In this document: positions 49,333 through 57,909 of the stretch, in pieces
Layout of the letters: each line of letters begins with the position of its first letter
Numbering within the stretch: position 1 is the first letter of the stretch
The notes under the pieces: model-generated
Seen by the model: the letters and a program-made list of their open reading frames with translations, nothing else
Database searches by the model: none
Told to the model about the DNA's origin: nothing
Position numbers and translations under genes: made by a program
Source of the DNA: Pygmaiobacter massiliensis
GTDB lineage: Bacteria; Bacillota; Clostridia; Oscillospirales; Ruminococcaceae
Direction: 5' to 3'
NCBI RefSeq assembly: GCF_900199435.1
Contig: NZ_OAML01000002.1
Span: 558,001-622,000 of the forward strand
DNA: 64,000 bases

Positions 49333-52053
49333 TTATTTATCCTTTTTGCCAAAGCGGATTTTCATTTCGCGTTTGAGCATATACGGTAAAATGCCTTTCA
49401 TCTTATCTTCCGCTTTCATCATCTTGCTGCACTCCGGGTGCTCGCGATAAAGGTGAATCGCATCAAACTCGCATTTGGTGGTGCATACGCCGCAGCCAAT
49501 GCACTTGTTTTCATCCACTACCGAGGCACCGCAGCCCAGGCAGCGCGCAGTTTCGGTTTTCACCTGCTCTTCGGTGAAGATTTGGTGCGCATCTCGGAAC
49601 GAGTGCTTGTAATCAATGCTTTCGTCCATGCCAGGCACCTGTCGGGAGGAATTGTCATAGGCCTCAAGCACAATATCCTCCTTATCCAGCTCTATAAACT
49701 GGCGGCGGTTGCGGCCAATCACAAGGCTGCTGTTCGGCTGCACATGGCGGTGAATCGAGATGGCACCTTCTTTGCCTGCTGCAATTGCGTCAATCGCAAA
49801 TTTGGGGCCGGTGTAAACGTCGCCGCCCACAAAAACATCAGGTTCTGCAGTCTGATAAGTTACATTGTCTGCCACCGCGCCATTGCCGCGGCCAAGCTGC
49901 ACTTTGCTGCCTGCCAGCAAATCGCCCCATTGGATGGTTTGCCCGATGCTGAGGAACAGCTGCTCGCACGGTACGGTGACAGTTACAGCTTCGTCGTAAG
50001 AGGGGCTAAAACGTCCGCTTTCATCAAACAGCGAAATACATTTTTTAAACACTACACCGGCAACCTTGCCGTTTTCGGTCAAAATCTCTTTCGGGCCCCA
50101 CCCGCACTGGATCGAGACATTTTCATCTTCTGCTTCGGCAATCTCTTCTCGGGAGGCCGGCATCTTCTCGCGTGGTTCCAGGCAGTACATCGAAACTTCT
50201 TTCGCGCCACAGCGCATGCTGGAGCGCGCCACGTCAATGGCAACGTTGCCGCCGCCGATTACAACGGCTCTGCCCTCCACTTTATAGGCTTCGTTGCCGC
50301 CCACGGCGCGTAAGAAGTCAACTGCAGTCATCACGCCTTCGGCATCTTCGCCGGGCACGCCTGCCATTCTGCCGCCCTGGCAGCCAATCGCAATATAGAA
50401 TGCCTGGTAACCGGCACGGCGCAGTTCTTCCAGCGTAACATCCTTGCCTACTTCTACCCCGCAGTGAATCGTCACGCCCATCTCGCGCAGAACATCCACT
50501 TCGGCCGCAACAACCTTTTTCTCGAGTTTATAGGACGGAATACCATAAACCAACATGCCACCGGGCTGCTCGTTCTTTTCAAACACAGTGGGCTGGTAGC
50601 CTTTTTCTGCAAGATAGTAAGCGCAGCTAAGGCCAGCCGGGCCGCCGCCAATGATGGCGATTTTCTGGCTGAATCCGCCGCGGTTAGAGGGTGTCACCAC
50701 CGGCGGGATGTAACGAGTTTCGGCGTTCAAATCCTGCACGGCGATGAATTTCTTCACCTCGTCAATCGCAACAGCCTGGTCTATCGTGCCGCGAGTGCAG
50801 GCATCTTCACAGCGGCGGTTGCAAACGTGCCCGCAAACAGCAGGGAACGGGTTTTCTTTTTTAATCAGCGCAAGTGCATCGCGATAGCGCCCCTGCGCCG
50901 CCATCTTTAAATAGCCCTGCACGGCAATGTGTGCCGGGCAGGCCGTTTTACAGGGAGCCGTACCGGTATCGTAGCAATTGATACGGTTGTTGTCACGGTA
51001 GTTTTCGTCCCATTTTTCAGGGCCCCACTTCACTGCATCAGGCAACTCATGTTTCGGGTAGCTAACAGGCCCTTCTTTGGTGCAAAGTTTCTGGCCCAGC
51101 TTTACTGCGCCAGCCGGGCAATATTCCACACAGCGGCCGCATGCAACACAGTTTTCTGTTTTTACTTTTGCCACATAGGCAGAACGCGACATGTTTGGGG
51201 TGTTGAACAGCTGCGAGGTGCGCAGTGCATAGCAAACATTGACGTTGCAGTTACAGATAGCGAAAATCTTATCCTCGCCGTCAATATTGGTAATCTGGTG
51301 CACAAAGCCGTTGTCCTCAGCACGTTTTAAAATTTCGATAACCTCGTCGTATGTAACATAGTGGCCTTTATGCGTCTCCACCAGGTAATCCGCCATATCG
51401 CCCACACCGATGCACCAATCTTCCGGGTCATCGGCACAGCCTTCGCCAAGCACCTCGCGGGACATACGGCAGGAGCAGGGACTCGCCGCATACTTGCCGT
51501 CATACTTTTTGAGCCAATGCGAGATATGCTCCACATCCACCGACTGGTTTTCGGTTTCGATAGCCTGCTCTACAGGAATAACATGCATACCAATACCCGC
51601 GCCACCGGGGGGCACCATCGGGGTCACTTTTTCAAGCGGCAGCCGGGACATGTTTTCAAAAAAGCGTGCCAGCTCAGGGTGCTCCTCGAGCTGCTGTTTG
51701 TTCATGTTGGTAAACTCTGCGCTGCCCGGTACAAACATCGGCAGAATATACTGCTTTTCATGTTTCGGGTTTTCCCAGTTGTATTCAAGCAGGCCAATAA
51801 CGCTCATTTCGTAAAGCAGTTTTTCCAGCGATACCGCATCTCTGCCAGTCGCTTTCACCAGCTGCTGCAATGTCATGGGGCGGCGCACCTTCATCTTAAG
51901 TGCCACCTCTGCCATTTCATCGGTCACAATGCCAGAAAGGCCCCAATACTCCGGATCATCTACTGTAACCTTGTGCCCAATGCGGTCAGTAATCATCTGG
52001 CCCAGCTGCAAAATCAACGCGCGGGGCTCTTGGGTGGTTTTGTTTTCCGCCAT
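49333..52053 (-). CDS. Multi-domain Fe-S flavoprotein with GltD/NfnB-like NAD(P)H oxidoreductase
   Basis: A 906-residue cytoplasmic electron-transfer protein. An N-terminal winged-helix-like region (about 20-95) leads into a Cys-rich part (PCSCRMSR, CNCNVNVC) and a ferredoxin motif CVACGRCVEYCP (about 312-323). Then the GltD-like module: NRRCEDAC, FAD site AIIGGGPAGLSCAYYLAEKG (about 462-481), NAD(P) site VVIGGGNVAIDVARSS (about 604-619) and VGGDVYTGPKFAIDAIAAGK. A C-terminal ferredoxin pair (CLGCGAS, CIGCGVCTTKC) follows. AAAGGAG precedes the ATG at 52053. It lies four bases after hypB. It could feed electrons to a Ni enzyme; its partner is unknown. Confidence 0.85.
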   Translation of the reverse strand: MAENKTTQEPRALILQLGQMITDRIGHKVTVDDPEYWGLSGIVTDEMAEVALKMKVRRPMTLQQLVKATGRDAVSLEKLLYEMSVIGLLEYNWENPKHEKQYILPMFVPGSAEFTNMNKQQLEEHPELARFFENMSRLPLEKVTPMVPPGGAGIGMHVIPVEQAIETENQSVDVEHISHWLKKYDGKYAASPCSCRMSREVLGEGCADDPEDWCIGVGDMADYLVETHKGHYVTYDEVIEILKRAEDNGFVHQITNIDGEDKIFAICNCNVNVCYALRTSQLFNTPNMSRSAYVAKVKTENCVACGRCVEYCPAGAVKLGQKLCTKEGPVSYPKHELPDAVKWGPEKWDENYRDNNRINCYDTGTAPCKTACPAHIAVQGYLKMAAQGRYRDALALIKKENPFPAVCGHVCNRRCEDACTRGTIDQAVAIDEVKKFIAVQDLNAETRYIPPVVTPSNRGGFSQKIAIIGGGPAGLSCAYYLAEKGYQPTVFEKNEQPGGMLVYGIPSYKLEKKVVAAEVDVLREMGVTIHCGVEVGKDVTLEELRRAGYQAFYIAIGCQGGRMAGVPGEDAEGVMTAVDFLRAVGGNEAYKVEGRAVVIGGGNVAIDVARSSMRCGAKEVSMYCLEPREKMPASREEIAEAEDENVSIQCGWGPKEILTENGKVAGVVFKKCISLFDESGRFSPSYDEAVTVTVPCEQLFLSIGQTIQWGDLLAGSKVQLGRGNGAVADNVTYQTAEPDVFVGGDVYTGPKFAIDAIAAGKEGAISIHRHVQPNSSLVIGRNRRQFIELDKEDIVLEAYDNSSRQVPGMDESIDYKHSFRDAHQIFTEEQVKTETARCLGCGASVVDENKCIGCGVCTTKCEFDAIHLYREHPECSKMMKAEDKMKGILPYMLKREMKIRFGKKDK

Positions 52054-52057
52054 TGTC

Positions 52058-52738
52058 CTACTCCTTTCTGGGTGAACGCCATGCATTCACTTCACGGCGC
52101 AGCCAGTTTGCCCAAGCATCAATGCCCTCGCCCGTTTTGGCGCAGATTGGCAGAATCTCAGCATTCGGGTTGCGCATATGGATATACTCTTTGCACTTTT
52201 CAAGGTCGAAGTCAAAATAGGGCATCACGTCAATTTTATTGATGAGAACTACATCACAAATAGAGAACATGAGCGGGTATTTCAGCGGCTTATCATGCCC
52301 TTCCGGCACCGAAAGGATCATGGCATTTTTTACAGCTCCGGTGTCAAACTCTGCCGGGCAAACGAGGTTGCCGACATTTTCAAGAATGGCAAGTTCTACG
52401 TCCCCTGTTTCCAGTCCGTCAAGGCCCTGGCGGGTCATATCAGCATCCAGGTGGCACATCCCGCCCGTATGCAGCTGGATTGCCTTTACCCCTGTTGCCG
52501 CGATGGCTTTGGCGTCCACATCCGAGTCAATATCTGCCTCCATTACGCCGATTTTCAACTCGTCTTTCAGTGCTTCGATGGTGCGGGTAAGCGTGGTGGT
52601 TTTGCCAGAACCGGGCGAAGACATCAGGTTCAGCAAAAAGATGCCTTTCTCCTTTAGTTCACGGCGCAGCCCCTCGGCTTGGCGGTCATTGTCAGCAAAT
52701 ACGCTTTCTTTGATTTCCAGAATTTTTACCTCGTCCAT
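52058..52738 (-). CDS. hypB: Nickel-insertion GTPase HypB
   Basis: A GTPase that drives nickel delivery with HypA. The 226-residue protein has the P-loop MSSPGSGKTTTL (about 39-50), DIDSDVDA, the LENVGNLVCPAEFD stretch with the metal-binding Cys (about 138-151) and the guanine motif NKID (about 184-187). It lacks the His-rich nickel-storing N-terminus of some HypB proteins. AAAGGAG precedes the ATG at 52738; an in-frame GTG at 52747 overlaps that site. First gene of the operon. Confidence 0.93.
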   Translation of the reverse strand: MDEVKILEIKESVFADNDRQAEGLRRELKEKGIFLLNLMSSPGSGKTTTLTRTIEALKDELKIGVMEADIDSDVDAKAIAATGVKAIQLHTGGMCHLDADMTRQGLDGLETGDVELAILENVGNLVCPAEFDTGAVKNAMILSVPEGHDKPLKYPLMFSICDVVLINKIDVMPYFDFDLEKCKEYIHMRNPNAEILPICAKTGEGIDAWANWLRREVNAWRSPRKE

Positions 52739-52760
52739 GGGCGACACTCCTTTAGTTTTG

Positions 52761-52771
52761 TGGTTGTACCA
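52761..52771 (-). promoter_or_regulatory. FadR/GntR-type operator TGGT-N3-ACCA
   Basis: A perfect palindrome matches the FadR-subfamily consensus TnGT-N3-ACnA. It lies just after the hypB transcription start, so binding should block it. The divergent GntR gene is the likely binder. Confidence 0.7.
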
Positions 52772-52783
52772 ATATTTGTTAAT

Positions 52784-52812
52784 AGTTTAACTCTCTTATA
52801 TCGTACCGTCAA
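52784..52812 (-). promoter_or_regulatory. Promoter of the hypB operon
   Basis: TTGACG and TAAACT are spaced by 17 bases on the minus strand, directly upstream of the operator. Confidence 0.65.
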
Positions 52813-52853
52813 TGCAACTAAGTTTTTTCGTGGTATATCATAAAAAGACAAGC

Positions 52854-52882
52854 TTGCCAACAAGCAAAGTGCATGATAAAAT
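52854..52882 (+). promoter_or_regulatory. Promoter of the GntR gene
   Basis: TTGCCA and TAAAAT are spaced by 17 bases, about 48 bases ahead of the start at 52930. Confidence 0.65.
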
Positions 52883-52929
52883 CGTGGTGTGGTATTTGGT
52901 ATGGCCACAGTCATAAAAGAGGTGCTGAT

Positions 52930-53640
52930 ATGGAATTCAAAAAGCTTTCTGCCCCCAGCTTAAAAGATTTGTTTATACAACAGCTGCAAGGTCTTATTCT
53001 TTCTGGCGAGCTGCCAATGGGGGCCCCGCTACCGCCGGAACGTGAGCTTGCGCAGCAGATGCAGGTAAGCCGTGCGGTGGTAAACGGGGGCCTTGCCGAG
53101 CTGGCCGGGCAGGGATTTATCGAGGTGCGTCCACGGCAGGGCACCTATGTGGCTGATTACCGTAAAAAAGGCAATTTAAGTACCCTGATTGCCATTATGG
53201 AATACCAGGGTGGCGCGCTGGGTAAAGACGAAATTCGGTCTATTTTAGAGGTGCGGCGTGCCCTAGAGCACCTTGCCGTTACCAGTGCCATTGCACATGC
53301 CTCTGATGAGTCGCTTGCACATTTGGGAGATATTATTGCGCAGCTTGCCGCAGCCAAAACGCCGCATGAAGCAGCAGAAGCTGCTTTCACTTTCCAGCAC
53401 GAGCTGGCACTTGTAGGCGGCAACAGCATTCTTCCCCTTATCTACTATTCATTTAAAGCACCCGTCATCACACTATGGGTGCGTTTTTGTCGGCTGTACG
53501 GCATTGAATCGCTTTGCCGCAACACCGAAAAACTATATACTTACCTGTGCAGCCGCGATGAAGAGGCCGTCACGCATTGGGTAGATACTTACCTTGAAAA
53601 TGCCATCAACGGCACCCAGCAGATTTACGAAGAGCGCTAG
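52930..53640 (+). CDS. GntR/FadR-family repressor of the hypB operon
   Basis: A DNA-binding repressor of 236 residues with the GntR winged helix (about 8-75: LKDLFIQQLQGLILSGELPMGAPLPPERELAQQMQVSRAVVNGGLAELAGQGFIEVRPRQGTYV) and a helical FadR-like ligand domain (IRSILEVRRALEHLAV to the C-terminus). AGAGGT precedes the ATG at 52930; the frame opens at 52873 without a site. It is divergent from hypB with a matching operator between them, so the operon likely answers to an organic acid rather than to nickel. Confidence 0.88.
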   Translation: MEFKKLSAPSLKDLFIQQLQGLILSGELPMGAPLPPERELAQQMQVSRAVVNGGLAELAGQGFIEVRPRQGTYVADYRKKGNLSTLIAIMEYQGGALGKDEIRSILEVRRALEHLAVTSAIAHASDESLAHLGDIIAQLAAAKTPHEAAEAAFTFQHELALVGGNSILPLIYYSFKAPVITLWVRFCRLYGIESLCRNTEKLYTYLCSRDEEAVTHWVDTYLENAINGTQQIYEER

Positions 53641-53656
53641 CGCCTCAACATCCAAA

Positions 53657-53700
53657 TAAAAAGCTCCACGGCTAAAATAGCCGCGGAGCTTTTCTTCTTC
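53657..53700 (+). terminator. Terminator after the GntR gene
   Basis: AAAAGCTCC plus ACGGCT and their complements pair with one mismatch across a short loop, then TTTTCTTCTTC. Confidence 0.82.
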
Positions 53701-53753
53701 TCGCTAACACATCCTCTTGGCAGACACCTCAGACGTATAACCGATATGTTGCT

Positions 53754-54560
53754 TTATTTACTTTTAGGTAAATAACTGTAAAAATGCGTGATTTCCATAT
53801 CACTGGGCGCATCTATTCCGTGTGTGCCCAGCAGTCCAAACATTTTATGGCAGCCATGGTCCGGCGCAAAAGCAAGCACCGTGTCGTGGCTGGCCCACTT
53901 TTCTGCAATCTGTGCTTTTAGCGCACCAAAGGTGGCAAGGTTTTCTTTTAATGCTCTTTTCGCAAGTGGCCCTTCCGGGCCACAACGATGCATCCAGTGG
54001 TCATAATTACCGTTGTAAAGCACAATAACAGAGTACGCATCTTTTTCAATCAGCTCAAATGCCTTCGCATTGCATTCTTTGACGGTGTCATAAATAAAAT
54101 AATCCGCCGAGCGTCCAAGAAAGATTTTCGAAATACTATCCCCTGCTGTTGAAACAATTGCAATTTTTTTGCCGGCAACAGGCAGGGTATCAAATATCGT
54201 TGGTACCCGCAGTACCGGTTTTTCGTAGCGTTGTATCCCGTGTTCCTCTGGTTGCAGTCCACTGTACATTGATGCAAAGCATACCGGAGTAACCGGCGGT
54301 ACCACACTGCAAAGAGGCAGCTGTAAATCTGTAGCTGCCTGCAAGGGTGCAAAATCGATTTTTCTTTTTTGCACCAGCCAACTTGCGATGGCATCCGGGT
54401 TGTAATAAAAGATGCGGTCTGCTGTTGCCTTACCAAACGCTTTCTCGGCGCTTTTCAGCACCTCGATAAGAGGTTCTGCCGCATTTTGCGGGGCAGATGC
54501 TTGTAGCAAAGCCGCAATGGTAGCGGCCGTACCGGTAATGCAGGCTCTATTTTGCTGCAT
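53754..54560 (-). CDS. Alkaline-phosphatase-superfamily phosphodiesterase
   Basis: Probably a metal-dependent phosphodiesterase or phosphatase of the type I nucleotide pyrophosphatase fold, without a signal peptide, so cytoplasmic. The 268-residue protein has the nucleophile region VVPPVTPVCFASMYSGLQPEEHGI (about 86-109), a metal pair in YNGNYDHWMHRCG (about 183-195), and APDHGCHKMFGLLGTHG (about 231-247). The usual N-terminal metal Asp motif is not obvious (NPDAIASW is a candidate), so activity is inferred. It lies 16 bases after the permease gene and shares its promoter. Substrate unknown. Confidence 0.72.
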   Translation of the reverse strand: MQQNRACITGTAATIAALLQASAPQNAAEPLIEVLKSAEKAFGKATADRIFYYNPDAIASWLVQKRKIDFAPLQAATDLQLPLCSVVPPVTPVCFASMYSGLQPEEHGIQRYEKPVLRVPTIFDTLPVAGKKIAIVSTAGDSISKIFLGRSADYFIYDTVKECNAKAFELIEKDAYSVIVLYNGNYDHWMHRCGPEGPLAKRALKENLATFGALKAQIAEKWASHDTVLAFAPDHGCHKMFGLLGTHGIDAPSDMEITHFYSYLPKSK

Positions 54561-54576
54561 AATGAATATGCTCCTT

Positions 54577-55734
54577 TTAATTGATTTTCAATAATGCGCC
54601 GACGGTGGAGGCAACGGAAGCCACCAGCACCAGCAACTGGAACGGCAGTGTACCTACGCGTCCGCAAATGGGGCTTGTCCCCATACGGCGGCGCGAGCGG
54701 TTGTATGCAACGATAACGCCTACACCGGTAAGCACCTGCACAATGCTGGCAAGTCGTGTAAAACCGACAAAGCTTGTTACACCCAGCAGGGCAATAGCGA
54801 GGCTGGGCAAGGTTGCAGCAGCCCAGCTTGAGCGTACGCCCCAGCGCGTTTGTTCGTTCACGATATCGCGCAGGTCCAATGTGTTCGCCCAAAACGAAGT
54901 AGCGAGGGCCAGCAACGTAAAGATGTATCCGATAATCCCAACCCAGCCACCAAGATGTTCTGACAGGTCGACCAGCGCGCCATTTTGCGAAATGTCTCGC
55001 CCCACACCGGCTAGCGTCGTCAAAGTAATTACGAGAATTAAAAAGAGGTTAATGCCGGTGCCAAGTGCAATTGAGGCGCGAATCTTTTTCACATCGCCAT
55101 CCAGGCCTTTGACCACCTGCGGTACAGACATGACCGCAGACAAGGCAAATGCTATCATACTGTAAAGAGCAAGCACATTTGTAAGCGAAACAAAGTCGCC
55201 GCTAAAGCTCTGGGTTTCTCCCCTCAATGTGCCTACGACTAGCACGCCAATAACGGCAAGCATAGAGACCACGGCAACCTTTTCGCAAAGGCCGACCAGT
55301 TTCATACCAAAAAAGACTACACTGCCGCCGATTAAGTAAAACAACAGCACGCCGCCAATGCGCGGCATGCCAAACCAGGAACCAAAAACCGCTGCGGCCC
55401 CGGTTAAAAAGCCGCTGACGTTGACGATGACCGAGAAGCCCAACAGCGCAAATGCAAGCCAAGTGAATATCTTTTTTAAGCGTCCGGTAAATAGCTCGGT
55501 TTCAAAACATTTGATGAACTGTGCGCCATTGTTGTTGTAAGAAAGCTCAGCAATGATATAATGCAAAAGCAAATTGGTCCCATACGCCAAAGCCAAAACC
55601 CAAACAAGGTCGAAAATGCTATTGCGGGAAGCGAGGAATGGGATAGACAGAATGCCTGCACCTACCCCGTGACCAACGATAATACTTGTGGCCTCGCCAA
55701 AGGTAAGGCGCGCTTCACTTTGGATGTTTTTCAT
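54577..55734 (-). CDS. Amino acid permease, HAAAP/AAT type
   Basis: An inner-membrane transporter of 385 residues with about 11 hydrophobic helices. It opens GEATSIIVGHGVGAGILSIPFLA, typical of aromatic or hydroxy amino acid permeases in the APC superfamily, and keeps an unwound helix pattern at FALSAVMSVPQVVKGL (about 195-210). AAAGGAG precedes the ATG. First gene of a two-gene operon with the phosphodiesterase. Substrate uncertain; aromatic amino acids and serine/threonine are possible. Confidence 0.82.
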   Translation of the reverse strand: MKNIQSEARLTFGEATSIIVGHGVGAGILSIPFLASRNSIFDLVWVLALAYGTNLLLHYIIAELSYNNNGAQFIKCFETELFTGRLKKIFTWLAFALLGFSVIVNVSGFLTGAAAVFGSWFGMPRIGGVLLFYLIGGSVVFFGMKLVGLCEKVAVVSMLAVIGVLVVGTLRGETQSFSGDFVSLTNVLALYSMIAFALSAVMSVPQVVKGLDGDVKKIRASIALGTGINLFLILVITLTTLAGVGRDISQNGALVDLSEHLGGWVGIIGYIFTLLALATSFWANTLDLRDIVNEQTRWGVRSSWAAATLPSLAIALLGVTSFVGFTRLASIVQVLTGVGVIVAYNRSRRRMGTSPICGRVGTLPFQLLVLVASVASTVGALLKIN

Positions 55735-55856
55735 AAATTGGCTGCTCCTTTTCTTTTTGCCAAGGGGCTTTGATTTGTTATGCCTCGAACAAGGGCGATA
55801 AACTGTCGCAAAACAGGCATGTTTCTGCTGTATGTTTTACGGCAGAAAGTTCTCTT

Positions 55857-55885
55857 ATTCTACCATGAGCGTAATTGTTTTACAA
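55857..55885 (-). promoter_or_regulatory. Promoter of the permease operon
   Basis: TTGTAA and TAGAAT are spaced by 17 bases on the minus strand; the leader carries a TTTCTGC/GCAGAAA hairpin. Nothing else is seen in 55735-55980. Confidence 0.55.
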
Positions 55886-55980
55886 TCACTTAAAATGCTA
55901 TAAAATCAAACTTTTATTTATAATATTTGAAATACCAGTTGTCTGGCACTTGTGCCGTTATAGCGCGCGGTAACACAGCA

Positions 55981-56025
55981 AAATAAAAAGAACCCCAGCA
56001 GAACGTTAATTCTACTGGGATTCTT
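55981..56025 (-). terminator. Terminator of the tRNA array
   Basis: On the minus strand AAGAATCCCAGTAGAA pairs with its near complement and is followed by TTTTTATTTT. Confidence 0.82.
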
Positions 56026-56027
56026 TC

Positions 56028-56103
56028 TGGTTGGGCTGGCTGGATTCGAACCAGCGGAATGCAGGAGTCAAAGTCCTGTGCCTTACCGCTTGGCGACAGC
56101 CCA
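56028..56103 (-). tRNA. tRNA-Gln (TTG anticodon)
   Basis: On the minus strand TGGGCTG pairs with CAGCCCA, the anticodon loop CTTTGAC gives TTG, the T-arm reads GGTTCGAATCC, and CCA is encoded. Confidence 0.95.
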
Positions 56104-56118
56104 TTGTGAAAATTTATA

Positions 56119-56153
56119 TAAAAAAAGCGAACTCAACCGAATTCGCTCTTTTT
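56119..56153 (-). terminator. Weak terminator-like hairpin between tRNA-His and tRNA-Gln
   Basis: AGCGAA/TTCGCT with A- and T-rich flanks on the minus strand; it may reduce tRNA-Gln relative to the others or be a processing signal. Confidence 0.4.
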
Positions 56154-56159
56154 GTTAAA

Positions 56160-56236
56160 TGGGGTGGGAGATGGGACTCGAACCCACGACAACCAGAACC
56201 ACAATCTGGCGCTCTACCAACTGAACTACACCCACC
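56160..56236 (-). tRNA. tRNA-His (GTG anticodon)
   Basis: The anticodon loop TTGTGGT gives GTG; the extra G at -1 pairs with C73 before CCA, a hallmark of tRNA-His; T-arm GGTTCGAGTCC is present. Confidence 0.95.
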
Positions 56237-56241
56237 ATATA

Positions 56242-56318
<77 letters not shown>

Positions 56319-56350
56319 ATACCTGAATACCCTTTGCGGCTGCGAGTTAT

Positions 56351-56380
56351 ATGATACTATAAATCGGCAGTAAAAGTCAA
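56351..56380 (-). promoter_or_regulatory. Promoter of the tRNA Arg-His-Gln array
   Basis: TTGACT and TATCAT are spaced by 18 bases on the minus strand, about 30 bases before tRNA-Arg. Confidence 0.65.
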
Positions 56381-56483
56381 GCGTTTTTTTATATTTTTTC
56401 TGTTGTTTATCGTAAAAATTCATTTTCCGTCACAAACGAGAAAAATTACCACACGCAAAACCAATTCTTTGTAGCGTTTTTAG

Positions 56484-56513
56484 TTGAAGATTCGACGCTA
56501 ATTCTGTTATACT
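56484..56513 (+). promoter_or_regulatory. Promoter of the DUF1294/FNT operon
   Basis: TTGAAG and TATACT are spaced by 18 bases, about 32 bases before the TTG start at 56545. Confidence 0.55.
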
Positions 56514-56544
56514 CTGCCTAGTATAAGCCAAAGGGGGACAATTT

Positions 56545-56817
56545 TTGCATTTTTATATCTATTTGTTACTGGGCGCGATAAATGCCTGGGCTTTTTTGCT
56601 GTGCGGGTGGGATAAATTTCTCGCTGTGCATCACAAACGCCGCATTCGAGAGCGTACCCTGCTTCTTTTGGCTTTTCTCTTCGGCGCGGCGGGGCTATTT
56701 GCGGGCATGGTACTCTTTCATCATAAAACGAAAGATCCAAAGTTCATGCCTTGGGTACCGCTGCTTTTTCTTGGCCAGTTGGCATTGGTCGCCTGGGCAT
56801 GGCCCAAGTTTTTTTGA
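56545..56817 (+). CDS. DUF1294 small membrane protein
   Basis: A 90-residue membrane protein of the DUF1294 family, function unknown. It has three hydrophobic segments and the family's central basic motif (CGWDKFLAVHHKRRIRERTLL, about 20-40), with FHHKTKDPKF later. The TTG start follows AAGGGGG. It lies 15 bases before the FNT channel gene, so they are one transcript. Confidence 0.85.
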   Translation: MHFYIYLLLGAINAWAFLLCGWDKFLAVHHKRRIRERTLLLLAFLFGAAGLFAGMVLFHHKTKDPKFMPWVPLLFLGQLALVAWAWPKFF

Positions 56818-56832
56818 GGAGGAAAAAGTCAC

Positions 56833-57468
56833 TTGAAACATTTTTGCACATTTTGGGGCGGCGTCATCGCAGGTATGATGATTGGCATCGGCGGCGTTGT
56901 CTTTCTATCCTGCGACAACAGACTTACCGGCGCCGTATTCTTCTCCCTCGGTCTGATGACCATTATTGCCCGCGGCATGCTGCTTTTCACCGGTAAAGCA
57001 GGCTATGCCGCAGAGCAGCCCGTTTCTTACCTCGGTTATCTCGGCCTTATCTGGCTGGGCAACCTGGTGGGAACAGGCATTGTTGGGCTTGGCATGCGTG
57101 CCACCCGCTTTGGCGCGGCGCTGGCAGAGCGCGCAACAGAACTGTGGGCCATTAAAGCCGCAGACGGCCCGGTCAGCATTCTTATCCTTGCATTTCTGTG
57201 CGGGCTATTGATGTACATTGCAGTAGATACTTACAAAATTTTCCCGAACGATTTCGGCAAAGTATTTATTGTTGTGGTTTGTGTGGTCGTGTTCATCCTA
57301 TCCGGCTTTGAGCACTGTATCGCCAATATGTTCTACGGCTGGCTTGCCGGTGCGTGGAACGCGCACAATCTTCTCTGGCTTTTGCTGATGTCGGTTGGCA
57401 ACCTGCTGGGCGGCATGTTTTTGCCTTTCACCAAGCGGCTGATGGAAAAAGCCGGCTGCACCAATTAA
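56833..57468 (+). CDS. Formate/nitrite transporter-family channel (short)
   Basis: A pentameric inner-membrane channel for small anions such as formate, nitrite or hydrosulfide. The 211-residue protein is shorter than the usual 250-290, mainly at the N-terminus, but keeps six hydrophobic segments and the pore motif SGFEHCIANMFYG (about 157-169) with the central His. The TTG start follows GGAGGA. Substrate not readable: fermentative formate export fits an anaerobe. It is followed by a strong terminator. Confidence 0.84.
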   Translation: MKHFCTFWGGVIAGMMIGIGGVVFLSCDNRLTGAVFFSLGLMTIIARGMLLFTGKAGYAAEQPVSYLGYLGLIWLGNLVGTGIVGLGMRATRFGAALAERATELWAIKAADGPVSILILAFLCGLLMYIAVDTYKIFPNDFGKVFIVVVCVVVFILSGFEHCIANMFYGWLAGAWNAHNLLWLLLMSVGNLLGGMFLPFTKRLMEKAGCTN

Positions 57469-57480
57469 CTCGGCTTTCGC

Positions 57481-57530
57481 ACAAAACAAAACCGGAGCTC
57501 TGCTGTTTGCAGGCTCCGGTTTTGTTTTGT
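57481..57530 (+). terminator. Bidirectional terminator between the FNT gene and the thioesterase
   Basis: An 18-bp stem (ACAAAACAAAACCGGAGC and complement) with a 14-base loop serves both converging genes. Confidence 0.9.
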
Positions 57531-57534
57531 TTAT

Positions 57535-57906
57535 TTACTTTGCAAGTTTTGCAAGAAAACGCTCTGCATTGACTGCCACGCGGGTATGTTCGCCCACGCC
57601 AATCTGCACGCCATCTTCAAAGGCTTCTACCATAAATACATAGCTGCGGCCTTCCTGACTGTTCAGGGTGGCACGTGCCATCACCGTTTTGCCCACTGCT
57701 GTTGCTTTGTTGTGCTCGGCGTTCATGTGCACGCCAACGGTTGTCATGCCGTCCTCCAGCTCTGCAGCCACACACTGCATTGCTGCATTTTCCATCAGTG
57801 CGATCATCGCAGGGGTCGCCAACACCGGAAGATCTCCGCTGCCCATTGCCTTTGCAGTTTTCTCTTCAGTAACTGCCATGCTTACTTCAAAAACCTTTTC
57901 TGCCAT
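57535..57906 (-). CDS. Hot-dog-fold thioesterase (FlK-like)
   Basis: A 123-residue cytoplasmic acyl-CoA thioesterase-like protein. LATPAMIALMENAAMQCV (about 29-46) carries the Thr and Glu, and VGVHMNAEHNKATAVG (about 57-72) the His, of the fluoroacetyl-CoA thioesterase type triad. It begins three bases after the stop of the Clp gene, with GAGGCGG as ribosome site, so the two are co-translated. The real substrate is unknown; a fluoroacetate role is not implied. Confidence 0.82.
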   Translation of the reverse strand: MAEKVFEVSMAVTEEKTAKAMGSGDLPVLATPAMIALMENAAMQCVAAELEDGMTTVGVHMNAEHNKATAVGKTVMARATLNSQEGRSYVFMVEAFEDGVQIGVGEHTRVAVNAERFLAKLAK

Positions 57907-57909
57907 AGG

